Shown: positions 57,685 to 64,000 of the stretch, in pieces
Layout: every line of letters begins with the position of its first letter
Position numbering within the stretch: the first letter of the stretch is position 1
Assembly: GCA_050015275.1 (NCBI GenBank)
Contig: JBEKBS010000014.1
Location: 10,605 to 74,604 of the forward strand
Direction: 5' to 3'
From: DATKJS01 sp050015275
GTDB taxonomy: Bacteria; Acidobacteriota; Aminicenantia; Aminicenantales; Saccharicenantaceae
Length of the DNA stretch: 64,000 nt
Program-made: the position numbers and the translations under genes
The notes under the pieces: generated by a model
Seen by the model: the letters and a program-made list of their open reading frames with translations, nothing else
Database searches by the model: none
Told to the model about the DNA's origin: nothing

Positions 57685-58089
57685 TTGAGTCTAATCCAAT
57701 ATTACGGGACGGGAAAAAGGAAATCGTCGATCGCCCGGGTCTTTCTCCGGTCCGGGAAGGGCGACGTCACGTTGTACGTCAACAAGCGGCCGCGGCCGTT
57801 CACCGAATATTTCCGCCTGGACTCCCACCGGTTCATCATCCGGCAGCCGCTTCTCCTCACGGAGACGGACAACAAGTTCGATATTTTCATGCGCGTCAGC
57901 GGCGGCGGGGCCAAGGGGCAGGCCGAGGCCATCCGGCTCGGCATCGCCCGGGCCCTCGTGGAGTTCAACCGGGATCTCAAGCCCGTGCTCAAACAGGCCA
58001 GCCTGCTGACCAGGGACGCCCGGGTCAAGGAACGCAAGAAGTATGGGTTGCTCGGCGCTCGCAAGGCTCCGCAGTACCATAAGCGGTAA
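57685..58089 (+). CDS. rpsI: 30S ribosomal protein S9
   Basis: 134 residues. YYGTGKRKSSIARVFLRSG at the N-terminus, the GGGAKGQAEAIRLGIARAL core and the C-terminal KERKKYGLLGARKAPQYHKR, whose tail reaches the P-site tRNA. The start is TTG at 57685 with AGGAGG upstream; no ATG gives a complete protein. Confidence 0.98.
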   Translation: MSLIQYYGTGKRKSSIARVFLRSGKGDVTLYVNKRPRPFTEYFRLDSHRFIIRQPLLLTETDNKFDIFMRVSGGGAKGQAEAIRLGIARALVEFNRDLKPVLKQASLLTRDARVKERKKYGLLGARKAPQYHKR

Positions 58090-58111
58090 CGTTGGATAGG
58101 GGAGGCTCGAG

Positions 58112-58894
58112 TTGGTTTCTGTCACAATGAAAGAACTGCTGGAGGCGGGTGTCCATTTCGGCCACCAGACCAAGCGCTGGAACCCCAAGATGAAGGAATA
58201 CATCTTCGGGCAACGGAACGGCATCTACATCGTCGATCTGCAGAAGACGATCAAGAATTTCAAGGAAGCCCTGGGCTTCATCCGGGGCATTTCCGAAGAG
58301 GGCAAGACCATCCTCTTCGTCGGCACCAAGAAGCAGGCCCAGGACATCATCCGGGACTATGCCTCGAAGTGCGAATCGTCCTACGTCAACCAGCGCTGGC
58401 TGGGCGGGCTGCTCACGAACTTCACCATCGTCCGGGCGAGCGTCGACAAGCTCAAGGAGCTCGAGGAGATGAAGGAGGACGGCCGCTGGGACCTCCTGTC
58501 CAAGAAAGAGCAGTCCAAGCTCGAGAAGGTCTACCGGAAGCTCCAGAAGAACCTGGGCGGCCTGAAGACCCTGGCCGAGCTGCCCGGCGCCCTGTTCATC
58601 ATCGACTCCTCGAAGGAGGAGATCGCCATCCAGGAAGCCCGGAAGATGGGCATCCCGATCGTGGCCGTCGTCGACACCAACGGCGACCCCGAGAACGTCA
58701 ACTACCCGATCCCTGGGAACGACGACGCCGTGAGGGCCATCGAGCTGTTCGTATCGAAGGTCGCGGAGTCGATCGTCGAGGGCAAGAAGAACCGGATCAG
58801 CAGGGAGCTCCTCGAGCAGAAGAAGGGGGAAGCCCTGCCGCCCGAGGCGGCCGGATCTCCGGACGCTGGCGAAGAAAAGAAAGAGCCCGCCTGA
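58112..58894 (+). CDS. rpsB: 30S ribosomal protein S2
   Basis: 260 residues. LLEAGVHFGHQTKRWNPKM, the DLQKTIKNF region, VNQRWLGGLLTNF and the closing DTNGDPENVNYPIPGNDDA are diagnostic. TTG at 58112 has GGGGAGG six bases upstream and gives the usual N-terminus; the ATG at residue 6 is possible but less supported. The C-terminal 35 residues are a charged tail (EAAGSPDAGEEKKEPA). tsf follows after 24 nt, the universal partner. Confidence 0.98.
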   Translation: MVSVTMKELLEAGVHFGHQTKRWNPKMKEYIFGQRNGIYIVDLQKTIKNFKEALGFIRGISEEGKTILFVGTKKQAQDIIRDYASKCESSYVNQRWLGGLLTNFTIVRASVDKLKELEEMKEDGRWDLLSKKEQSKLEKVYRKLQKNLGGLKTLAELPGALFIIDSSKEEIAIQEARKMGIPIVAVVDTNGDPENVNYPIPGNDDAVRAIELFVSKVAESIVEGKKNRISRELLEQKKGEALPPEAAGSPDAGEEKKEPA

Positions 58895-58918
58895 GTCCGG
58901 GCGGTCAAGGAGTCATTC

Positions 58919-59515
58919 ATGGAAATCACCGCTGAAATGGTCAAGGACCTCCGCGAGAGGACGGGGATCGGTGTCATGGAGTGCAAGAGCGCGCTCGCCG
59001 AGGCCAGCTGCGACATGGACAAAGCCATCGAGATCCTGAGGAAAAAAGGGCATGCCCGGGCCCAGGCCAAGGCCAACCGGGAGGCCTCGCAGGGCGTCGT
59101 CGGGTCCTACATCCACATGAACGGCCGGATCGGCGTCCTGGTCGAGGTCAACTGCGAGTCCGACTTCGTCGCCCGCAACTCCGAGTTCCAGGAGCTGGTC
59201 AAGGAGATCGCCATGCAGATCGCCGCGGCCAAGCCCCGGTACATCTCGTCCGCGGACATCCCCCAGGACGTCCTCGCGGCCGAAAAAGAGATCATCAAGG
59301 CCCAGCTCGGCGACATGAAGAAGCCGCCCGAGATCATGGAAAAGATCGTCACGGGCAAGCTCGGCAAGTTCTTCGAGGAGGTCTGCCTCCTCGACCAGCC
59401 TTATATCCGGGAGGACAAGATCAAGGTCCGCGACCTCGTCACCCAGGCCGTGGCCAAGATCGGCGAGAACATCAAGGTCCGGCGGTTCGCCCGCTACGAG
59501 ATCGGCCAGGAATAA
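58919..59515 (+). CDS. tsf: elongation factor Ts, short form
   Basis: Nucleotide-exchange factor for EF-Tu. At 198 residues it is the compact form (as in Thermus and cyanobacteria), lacking one of the two core repeats of the 280-residue E. coli protein. The TDVG-equivalent motif is RTGIGVMECKSALAEA at about 13-28, and VEVNCESDFVARN is intact. It sits between rpsB and pyrH in the normal order. Confidence 0.97.
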   Translation: MEITAEMVKDLRERTGIGVMECKSALAEASCDMDKAIEILRKKGHARAQAKANREASQGVVGSYIHMNGRIGVLVEVNCESDFVARNSEFQELVKEIAMQIAAAKPRYISSADIPQDVLAAEKEIIKAQLGDMKKPPEIMEKIVTGKLGKFFEEVCLLDQPYIREDKIKVRDLVTQAVAKIGENIKVRRFARYEIGQE

Positions 59516-59554
59516 GCGTCGACTCTGATCGGTTCTGAGAGGAGGGCCAGGCCA

Positions 59555-60268
59555 ATGCCGAAGCCGGTGTACAAGAGGATCCTCCTGAAGCTGTCCGGCG
59601 AAGCCCTCCTCGGGGAGCTCGCCTACGGGATCGATTTCGACCGGGCCCTGGCCATCTCCCGGGAGATCAAGGGCGTCCGCGATATGGGCGTCGAGATTGC
59701 CGTCATGATCGGCGGGGGCAACCTCTTCCGCGGGGTCAAGGGCACGAAGGTCGGCATCGACCAGGCCTCGGCCGACCAGATGGGCATGCTGGGGACCGTC
59801 ATCAACGGGATCGCCCTCCATTCCGCCCTGGAGAAGGAAGGGGTCTTCGCCCGCCACATCTCGGCCATCGAGATCCGCTCCCTGGCTGAGCCCTTCATCC
59901 GGCGGCGCGCCATCCGGCACCTGGAAAAAGGCCGTGTCGTCATCTTCTCGGCCGGCATCGGCAGCCCATTTTTCACGACCGACACGGCCGCGGCCCAGCG
60001 CGCCCTGGAGATCCACGCGGAGGTCATCCTCAAGGCGACCAAGGTCGACGGCGTGTACACGGCCGACCCGATGATCGATCCCAAGGCCAGGAAATTCAAG
60101 TCCATCCGCTACATCGACGTCCTCAAGAAGGGGCTGCGGGTCATGGACTCCACCGCCATCTCCCTCTGCCGGGACAACAACATGCCGATCGTCGTTTTTG
60201 ATCTCAACGGCAAGGACAGCTTCCGGCGGGCCGTCCTGGGCGAGGCGATCGGCACCAAGGTCTTTTGA
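59555..60268 (+). CDS. pyrH: UMP kinase
   Basis: Phosphorylates UMP to UDP; hexameric amino-acid-kinase fold. The 237 residues show KRILLKLSGEALLGE, MIGGGNLFRG, IFSAGIGSPFFTTDTAAAQRA (split) and KATKVDGVYTADP, all in place. The preceding gap of 39 nt holds GAGAGGAGG as ribosome site. frr follows 17 nt after the stop. Confidence 0.98.
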   Translation: MPKPVYKRILLKLSGEALLGELAYGIDFDRALAISREIKGVRDMGVEIAVMIGGGNLFRGVKGTKVGIDQASADQMGMLGTVINGIALHSALEKEGVFARHISAIEIRSLAEPFIRRRAIRHLEKGRVVIFSAGIGSPFFTTDTAAAQRALEIHAEVILKATKVDGVYTADPMIDPKARKFKSIRYIDVLKKGLRVMDSTAISLCRDNNMPIVVFDLNGKDSFRRAVLGEAIGTKVF

Positions 60269-60285
60269 AGCGAAGAGGGGACGCC

Positions 60286-60843
60286 ATGGTCAAAGACATC
60301 CTGAAGGACCTCGAAAAGAAGATGAAGGCCTCGGTCGAGCATTTCCGGAAGGAGCTCGGGATGCTGCGGACCGGCCGGGCCAACATGGCCATTTTCGAAG
60401 AGATCAAGGTCAGTTACTACGGCGTGCCCACGCCGGTCAACCAGGTGGCCACCCTCAAGGTCCCCGAGCCGACGCTCATCGTCGTCCAGCCCTACGACCC
60501 CTCGCTCCTCGAGACCCTGGACAAGGCGATCAGGGGCTCGGAATTCGGCTTCAACCCCCTCAACGACGGCAAGGTCCTGCGCGTCCCGGTCCCGCCCCTC
60601 GACGAGGAGCGGCGCCGGGAGATCGCCAAGAGGATCAGCCGGATGCTCGAGGAGGAGAAGACCGCCCTCCGGAACATGCGCCGCGAGACCAAGGAGTTCA
60701 TCGAGGAGCTCGAGAAGGAGAAGGAGATCACCGAGGACGACAAGTTCCAGGGGATCGAACATCTCCAGAAGCTCGTCGATGAAACGACGGCCCGGGTCGA
60801 AGAGATGGCGCAGGCTAAAGAAAAGGAAATCTTAGAACGCTAG
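60286..60843 (+). CDS. frr: ribosome recycling factor
   Basis: Splits post-termination ribosomes together with EF-G. ATG at 60286 gives 185 residues, the exact family length; an upstream in-frame TTG overlapping the pyrH stop is rejected because AGAGGGG lies before the ATG. MLRTGRANMAIFEEIKVSYYG (split), TPVNQVATL and EERRREIAKRI are typical. Last gene of the operon; no clear T-run terminator is seen in the 133 bp to the convergent bactofilin-like gene. Confidence 0.98.
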   Translation: MVKDILKDLEKKMKASVEHFRKELGMLRTGRANMAIFEEIKVSYYGVPTPVNQVATLKVPEPTLIVVQPYDPSLLETLDKAIRGSEFGFNPLNDGKVLRVPVPPLDEERRREIAKRISRMLEEEKTALRNMRRETKEFIEELEKEKEITEDDKFQGIEHLQKLVDETTARVEEMAQAKEKEILER

Positions 60844-60976
60844 GATCCCTGCGGGAGAGAGCGTTCTCATTATTCAGATATTTCCCAGAAGCGCTCCTCC
60901 GAGCCGCTCCGTCCCGCTTCTGATGGTCGCTGCCCGGAGTCCGCTCCCGGCCGATCCTCGAACGTTAGCCCGCTCT

Positions 60977-61921
60977 TCAGGCCGCGGGCGGCACCGGTTG
61001 CTTTTTCTGGAACACGTTCTCCGTCGTCCCGAACTTCGTCCGGATGGCGATGCCCCAACCCACCATGTTCAGAACGAGGCCGAAGAGCAAGCCGATGACG
61101 GGCAGCAAGCCGATCAGCCCGATGACGAGAAGTCCCATGAGGACGGCTCCGACGGTCGAGGCCTTGCGGGAGCCGAAGGCCCGGAGAAGACTGTCCCCGA
61201 AAAAGTAGAAGACGACCAGCCGCCCGAAGATCTTGATGATGACGCCCGCCGCGATGAGGGCGAGCAGGACCGGGATCCCGATGAGGATGATGCTCAGGAG
61301 GGCCGCGAAGACGACGAGGCTGACGAAGACGATGTGGGCCAGGAAGCCGATGGCGAAGACCGGCCAAAAGGACTTCCGGAGTTCGGCCGAGGCCAGGGCG
61401 ATCTGTTTCGGGAAAAGGGCCGCCCCGACCAGGGCCAGCACGAGCCAGACGAAGAGGCCGATGAGGTGGAGGACGAGGATGATCGGGATGAAGGAGAAGC
61501 TGAAGATCCCCTTGAAGAGGTCTCCCTTGAACAGCTTCTCGCCGATCTCGGAGCCTTTGAGATAAACCGTATCCCCCTGGATCGTGCAGCCCGGCTCCTT
61601 CTCCAGGGTCCCGCCGAGGGAAACGACGTCCCCCTTGATGACGGCCGTCGACTTGATGACGATCCGGGAGCCGATGCCGACCACGGCGTCCCCAACCTCG
61701 CCGCTGACGGTGATCGTGCCGCCGACGGCCACAACACTCTCGCGGACCTTGCCGTCCACGACGGCGTTGCCGCCCAGGGTGAAAACGTTGCCCTGGGACT
61801 CGCCGGCGGCCACCGTGACGTCCTTCTGTATGGTGATGCCCTGGAAGCCGGCGAGCGGCCCGCCCAGGGCGAAAAAGACGGCCAGAGAAAAGAGGGTGAG
61901 GGCCAGCCTTTTTTCCTTCAT
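60977..61921 (-). CDS. membrane protein with bactofilin-like beta-helix domain
   Basis: 314 residues with a signal peptide (MKEKRLALTLFSLAVFFALGG). Residues about 28-125 form a right-handed beta-helix of the bactofilin/polymer-forming type, with a repeating hydrophobic-x-G-x-V pattern (NVFTLGGNAVVDGKVRESVVAVGG, split). Four to five transmembrane helices follow (about 145-290). This exported beta-helix plus polytopic domain is often found beside sigma/anti-sigma pairs. The ATG overlaps the anti-sigma stop (ATGA at 61918-61921), so the three genes are coupled. Confidence 0.82.
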   Translation of the reverse strand: MKEKRLALTLFSLAVFFALGGPLAGFQGITIQKDVTVAAGESQGNVFTLGGNAVVDGKVRESVVAVGGTITVSGEVGDAVVGIGSRIVIKSTAVIKGDVVSLGGTLEKEPGCTIQGDTVYLKGSEIGEKLFKGDLFKGIFSFSFIPIILVLHLIGLFVWLVLALVGAALFPKQIALASAELRKSFWPVFAIGFLAHIVFVSLVVFAALLSIILIGIPVLLALIAAGVIIKIFGRLVVFYFFGDSLLRAFGSRKASTVGAVLMGLLVIGLIGLLPVIGLLFGLVLNMVGWGIAIRTKFGTTENVFQKKQPVPPAA

Positions 61922-62496
61922 GATCTTTCTCCCAACGAGACGATTTTCTTCACTCCGAAAAGGACCAGGAACGACAGGACGATGGCCAGAACCACGATGA
62001 AGCTCAGGATCTGAGGCCTGAGGAGCGAAGTGAGGCCGCCGAGGGCCTTCAGGACAGCCGTGCCCATCTCTCCCGCGAGCTTGATGAAAACGCGGGCGAG
62101 TTCGAGCGCTTTCGCGAAAAGCGGGAGGGCTAGGCTGAGGAAGCCGATGACGGACCGGCCCAAAGAGACCAGCACGTCGGCCAGGCTCTCGCCGGTCAGA
62201 AGATGGGCGCCCAGGAGCCCGGCCAGAAGGATGGACGTCCCGGTCACGACGGGAGCGAGCCATCCGGGAGCGGGGCGCTCGCCCGCCGGGAGCCTGCTGA
62301 GGACGGTCGCGGCGAAGTCCGGCGGGATGTCGAAGGGAGGAAGTCCAGCGACAGCCATGTTCAGGGCCCGACGGTCCTCAAGGGACCGGCGGCAGGCCGG
62401 GCAGGCGTCGAGGTGCGCTTCGAGTTCGCGGCGTTCGGCCTCGTCCAGCTCCCCCTCGAGGTAGAGGTCCATCCGGTCCGGACGTAGGCAGGTCAC
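61918..62496 (-). CDS. zinc-finger anti-sigma factor with membrane segments
   Basis: 192 residues. The N-terminal zf-HC2/ZAS domain has His28, Cys32 and Cys35 in AHLDACPACRR, as in RsrA/RskA-type anti-sigma factors. A hydrophobic stretch near 75-95 (PVVTGTSILLAGLLGAHLL), one near 110-125 and a final helix near 165-185 (LSFIVVLAIVLSFLVLFGV) suggest several membrane passes. The start is taken as GTG 62494-62496, because it overlaps the sigma stop as GTGA and has GGGAGGAG in front; the earlier ATG at 62511 would place that ribosome site inside the gene. It should sequester the adjacent sigma factor. Confidence 0.87.
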   Translation of the reverse strand: MTCLRPDRMDLYLEGELDEAERRELEAHLDACPACRRSLEDRRALNMAVAGLPPFDIPPDFAATVLSRLPAGERPAPGWLAPVVTGTSILLAGLLGAHLLTGESLADVLVSLGRSVIGFLSLALPLFAKALELARVFIKLAGEMGTAVLKALGGLTSLLRPQILSFIVVLAIVLSFLVLFGVKKIVSLGERS

Positions 62497-63056
62497 GGCG
62501 TCTCCTCCCATTGCCGGCGGAGCATTTCCTTGGCCTGGAACACGCGGTTCTTCACGGTTCCGACGGGCAGGCCCTTGATGTCGGCGATCTCCTCGTAGGA
62601 AAACTCGTTGACATGCCTCAGGACAAAGAGCTCCCGGAGCCCCTCCGGGATCCTCTCCAAGGCCCTCTCGATCCTGGCCCGGACCTCGGCCAGCTCGTAC
62701 TTCCGGGCGACGGACGGCTCCCGGTCCTCGACCTGGATCCTCGGGGAGCCGTCGTCGTCATCGAACGGCCGGTCGAGGGATACGGCCGTGATCTTTTTTT
62801 TGCGCCAGTGGTCGATCATGTGGTTCGAGGCGATCTTGAACAGCCAGGTGCTGAACTTGAAGGACGGCCGGTACGAGGCCAGGGACGCGTAGGCCTTGAG
62901 GAAAATGTCCTGGGCGAAATCCAGGGCCGTTTCCCGTTCGCCGGTCAAGCGCCCGAGGTAATTGACCAAGGGCTGCTGGTATCTGAGAATGATCATTTCA
63001 AACGCCTTCCGGTCACCCTTGAGGGCCTTTCGGACGAGTCGGCTGTCGTCGTTCAT
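62493..63056 (-). CDS. ECF-type RNA polymerase sigma factor
   Basis: 187 residues, sigma70 family group 4. Region 2 runs from about 10 to 85 (YQQPLVNYLGRLTGERETALD, FLKAYASLASYRPSFKFSTWLFKIA, split), and region 4 from about 130 to 183 (IPEGLRELFVLRHVNEFSYEE and LPVGTVKNRVFQAKEML). It is coupled to its anti-sigma gene by a 4-nt overlap. No matching ECF promoter (AAC/CGT type) was found upstream, so autoregulation is unproven. The upstream gene on the same strand is a lolA-like gene 49 nt away, probably on the same transcript. Confidence 0.94.
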   Translation of the reverse strand: MNDDSRLVRKALKGDRKAFEMIILRYQQPLVNYLGRLTGERETALDFAQDIFLKAYASLASYRPSFKFSTWLFKIASNHMIDHWRKKKITAVSLDRPFDDDDGSPRIQVEDREPSVARKYELAEVRARIERALERIPEGLRELFVLRHVNEFSYEEIADIKGLPVGTVKNRVFQAKEMLRRQWEETP

Positions 63057-63105
63057 CGGAGACTTCCGGCCCTCACATGTTCATACGGGTCACGGGCTGA
63101 AAGGT

Positions 63106-63765
63106 TTAGCGCTTGATAGCCCCTGTGTCGTCGATGACCTCTGTGCCGGGAGGGATCTTGAGCTCAAACGTCCCGGGGGGGAGGGAGGCGTTCGTCCGGA
63201 CCCCGCTGAATTGGAACTCCCTCTTGTTTCCCGCCCATTCGAAAAAGATGGCCCGCCGGAGGAGCCAGGTCTTTCCGTCGACCTCGAGGAGGATGTGGGA
63301 GTAATCCCCTTCCTGCCGCGGCGTGAGCTTGATCTGGAGGACCCCGGCCGTATCGGTCGGGAACCGGGAGTCCTCGATGACATAAAGGTCCCGGAACGAC
63401 TTCCCTCCCAGAAAAATGCCCAGGATGTCCGATTCATACGCCTCGGGCGGGATCCGGCTCCGGGTGAGCTGTTTTTCCTCGGGAAGGTACATCTGAACGA
63501 CCCCGCCCGCATAAAGGAAAGTCTTCTCCTGAGGGTCCTTGTATTGCCACCGCATCCGGTCCGGCTTCTGGAGGAAAAATTCGCCGCGCTCATGGAGGGG
63601 GTCGGGGACCGACGGGGAAAAATAGAGTTGGTCGAACCGGGCCCGGAGAGAACGGAGACTCCTGAGCGCCTTTTCAAGGTTTGCCGCGGTCTCTTCCGGC
63701 GTGACCGGGAAGGCGAGCCCGGCCAGGGACAGCATAACCACGAATAGGGCCCACCTGCGCATCAT
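63106..63765 (-). CDS. lolA: LolA-like outer-membrane lipoprotein carrier
   Basis: 219 residues with a signal peptide (MMRRWALFVVMLSLAGLAFP). The LolA fold is suggested by LRSLRARFDQLYFSPSV, GEFFLQKPDRMRWQYKDPQEK (split), FLYAGGVVQMYLPEE and the late VDGKTWLLRRAIFFEWAGN. LolA carries lipoproteins across the periplasm to LolB. A TATAAT box ends six bases before the ATG at 63763-63765, and no ribosome site is present, so the mRNA may be leaderless (a second ATG follows directly). It heads the sigma/anti-sigma/bactofilin-like run. Confidence 0.88.
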   Translation of the reverse strand: MMRRWALFVVMLSLAGLAFPVTPEETAANLEKALRSLRSLRARFDQLYFSPSVPDPLHERGEFFLQKPDRMRWQYKDPQEKTFLYAGGVVQMYLPEEKQLTRSRIPPEAYESDILGIFLGGKSFRDLYVIEDSRFPTDTAGVLQIKLTPRQEGDYSHILLEVDGKTWLLRRAIFFEWAGNKREFQFSGVRTNASLPPGTFELKIPPGTEVIDDTGAIKR

Positions 63766-63771
63766 TCCGCA

Positions 63772-63777
63772 ATTATA
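63772..63777 (-). promoter_or_regulatory. -10 box of the lolA-like gene, leaderless start likely
   Basis: TATAAT on the minus strand (63772-63777) ends 6 nt before the ATG, so the predicted transcription start is the ATG itself. The -35 region is poor. Confidence 0.45.
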
Positions 63778-63786
63778 ACACATCAA

Positions 63787-64000
63787 GCTGCCCTTCCCAG
63801 GGCCTCGGGGATTGGCCGGAACGTCATGCGCGGTTTAGCCTTCCCGAATCGTTCCTACTTAGATAGATTAGCGGACGAAGGGGGGATGTCCCGGAGAAAA
63901 CATTGAGCGCGACGCGGGCACGGTTCCTCGCCCCTTGGGCGAGGGGTGCGGAGCGATCACAGATGGAAAAGAGGGAGAGTCCCTGGAGCAATACGCAAAG
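63787..64000. other. right-end non-coding segment with a hairpin
   Basis: No complete gene. A perfect stem CCTCGCCC/GGGCGAGG (63926-63944, 3-nt loop) lies here, without a T run. An ATG at 63963 stays open to the edge for 12 codons, too short to judge. Confidence 0.4.

Noticed and set aside
63900..64000. RNase P RNA or SRP RNA at the right edge
   Set aside because: The hairpin and GAGGGAGAGTCC-like text do not contain the conserved cores of these RNAs.

Overview
This is a GC-rich, gene-dense bacterial chromosome segment. LolA-type proteins, lipoproteins with lipoboxes, periplasmic L,D-transpeptidase and amidase genes indicate a Gram-negative (diderm) cell envelope. A tungsten-type aldehyde:ferredoxin oxidoreductase suggests an anaerobic lifestyle. 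The many secreted peptidases and glycosidases, the LemA/HtpX, DUF6599 and BNR/sortilin-like proteins, and the eukaryote-like citrate synthase would fit Candidatus Aminicenantes or another Acidobacteriota-related lineage. That placement is an inference from gene content, not a proven assignment. Promoters are unusually easy to read: many genes have TTGACA-like and TATAAT-like boxes 16-18 bp apart, and two genes (murB and a lolA-like gene) place the ATG where transcription should start, which suggests leaderless mRNAs.

Layout. 1-4.6 kb: rplU(partial)-rpmA-obgE-nadD-rsfS-rlmH-dksA-like-comF, a ribosome-assembly/NAD block on the + strand. 4.6-7.6 kb (-): small heat-shock protein, rsmI, and an unfused glutamine-dependent NAD synthetase (nadE plus a separate amidase gene that overlaps it). 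7.7-12.4 kb: a DUF4388-DnaJ-TPR protein, ligA and a secreted TPR protein. 12.6-20 kb: murB facing a - strand run of a Cys/Met-type PLP enzyme, an aldehyde:ferredoxin oxidoreductase, murA, HIT, NYN and a Rossmann-DUF2520 protein. 20.5-24.7 kb: hom, pruA and gltA. 25-47 kb is accessory in character: a sialate O-acetylesterase, lemA-htpX, tRNA-Asp, a degenerate repeat array, small secreted or membrane proteins, GIY-YIG, a CPBP protease, a C1 peptidase, a large BNR protein, a graveyard of gene fragments (IS91-like transposase, tyrosine recombinase, ppsR), an HD-GYP sensor, an S9 peptidase and two peptidoglycan-active proteins. 47-55 kb: a secreted glycosidase, an aldo/keto reductase, an SDR, tmRNA, an amidase, a GerMN protein and der. 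55-61 kb: a TPR lipoprotein, rhomboid and the translation operon rplM-rpsI-rpsB-tsf-pyrH-frr. 61-64 kb (-): a lolA-like/ECF sigma/anti-sigma/bactofilin-like operon.

How the genes work together. The ends of the window are housekeeping (ribosome, NAD, cell wall, DNA repair). The middle is dominated by exported proteins for peptide and glycan degradation and envelope remodelling. Hom, the PLP lyase/sulfhydrylase, P5C dehydrogenase, citrate synthase and AOR together point to amino-acid metabolism feeding central carbon flow.

I did not find a CRISPR array, an intact prophage, an intact insertion sequence or a clear new defence system. The least explained parts are the intergenic structures: the three-unit array after tRNA-Asp, a dyad spanning a complete promoter at 30.1 kb, a 26-bp duplicated repeat around a REP-like core after der, an orphan promoter at 44.74 kb, and the fragment field at 39.3-39.8 kb.
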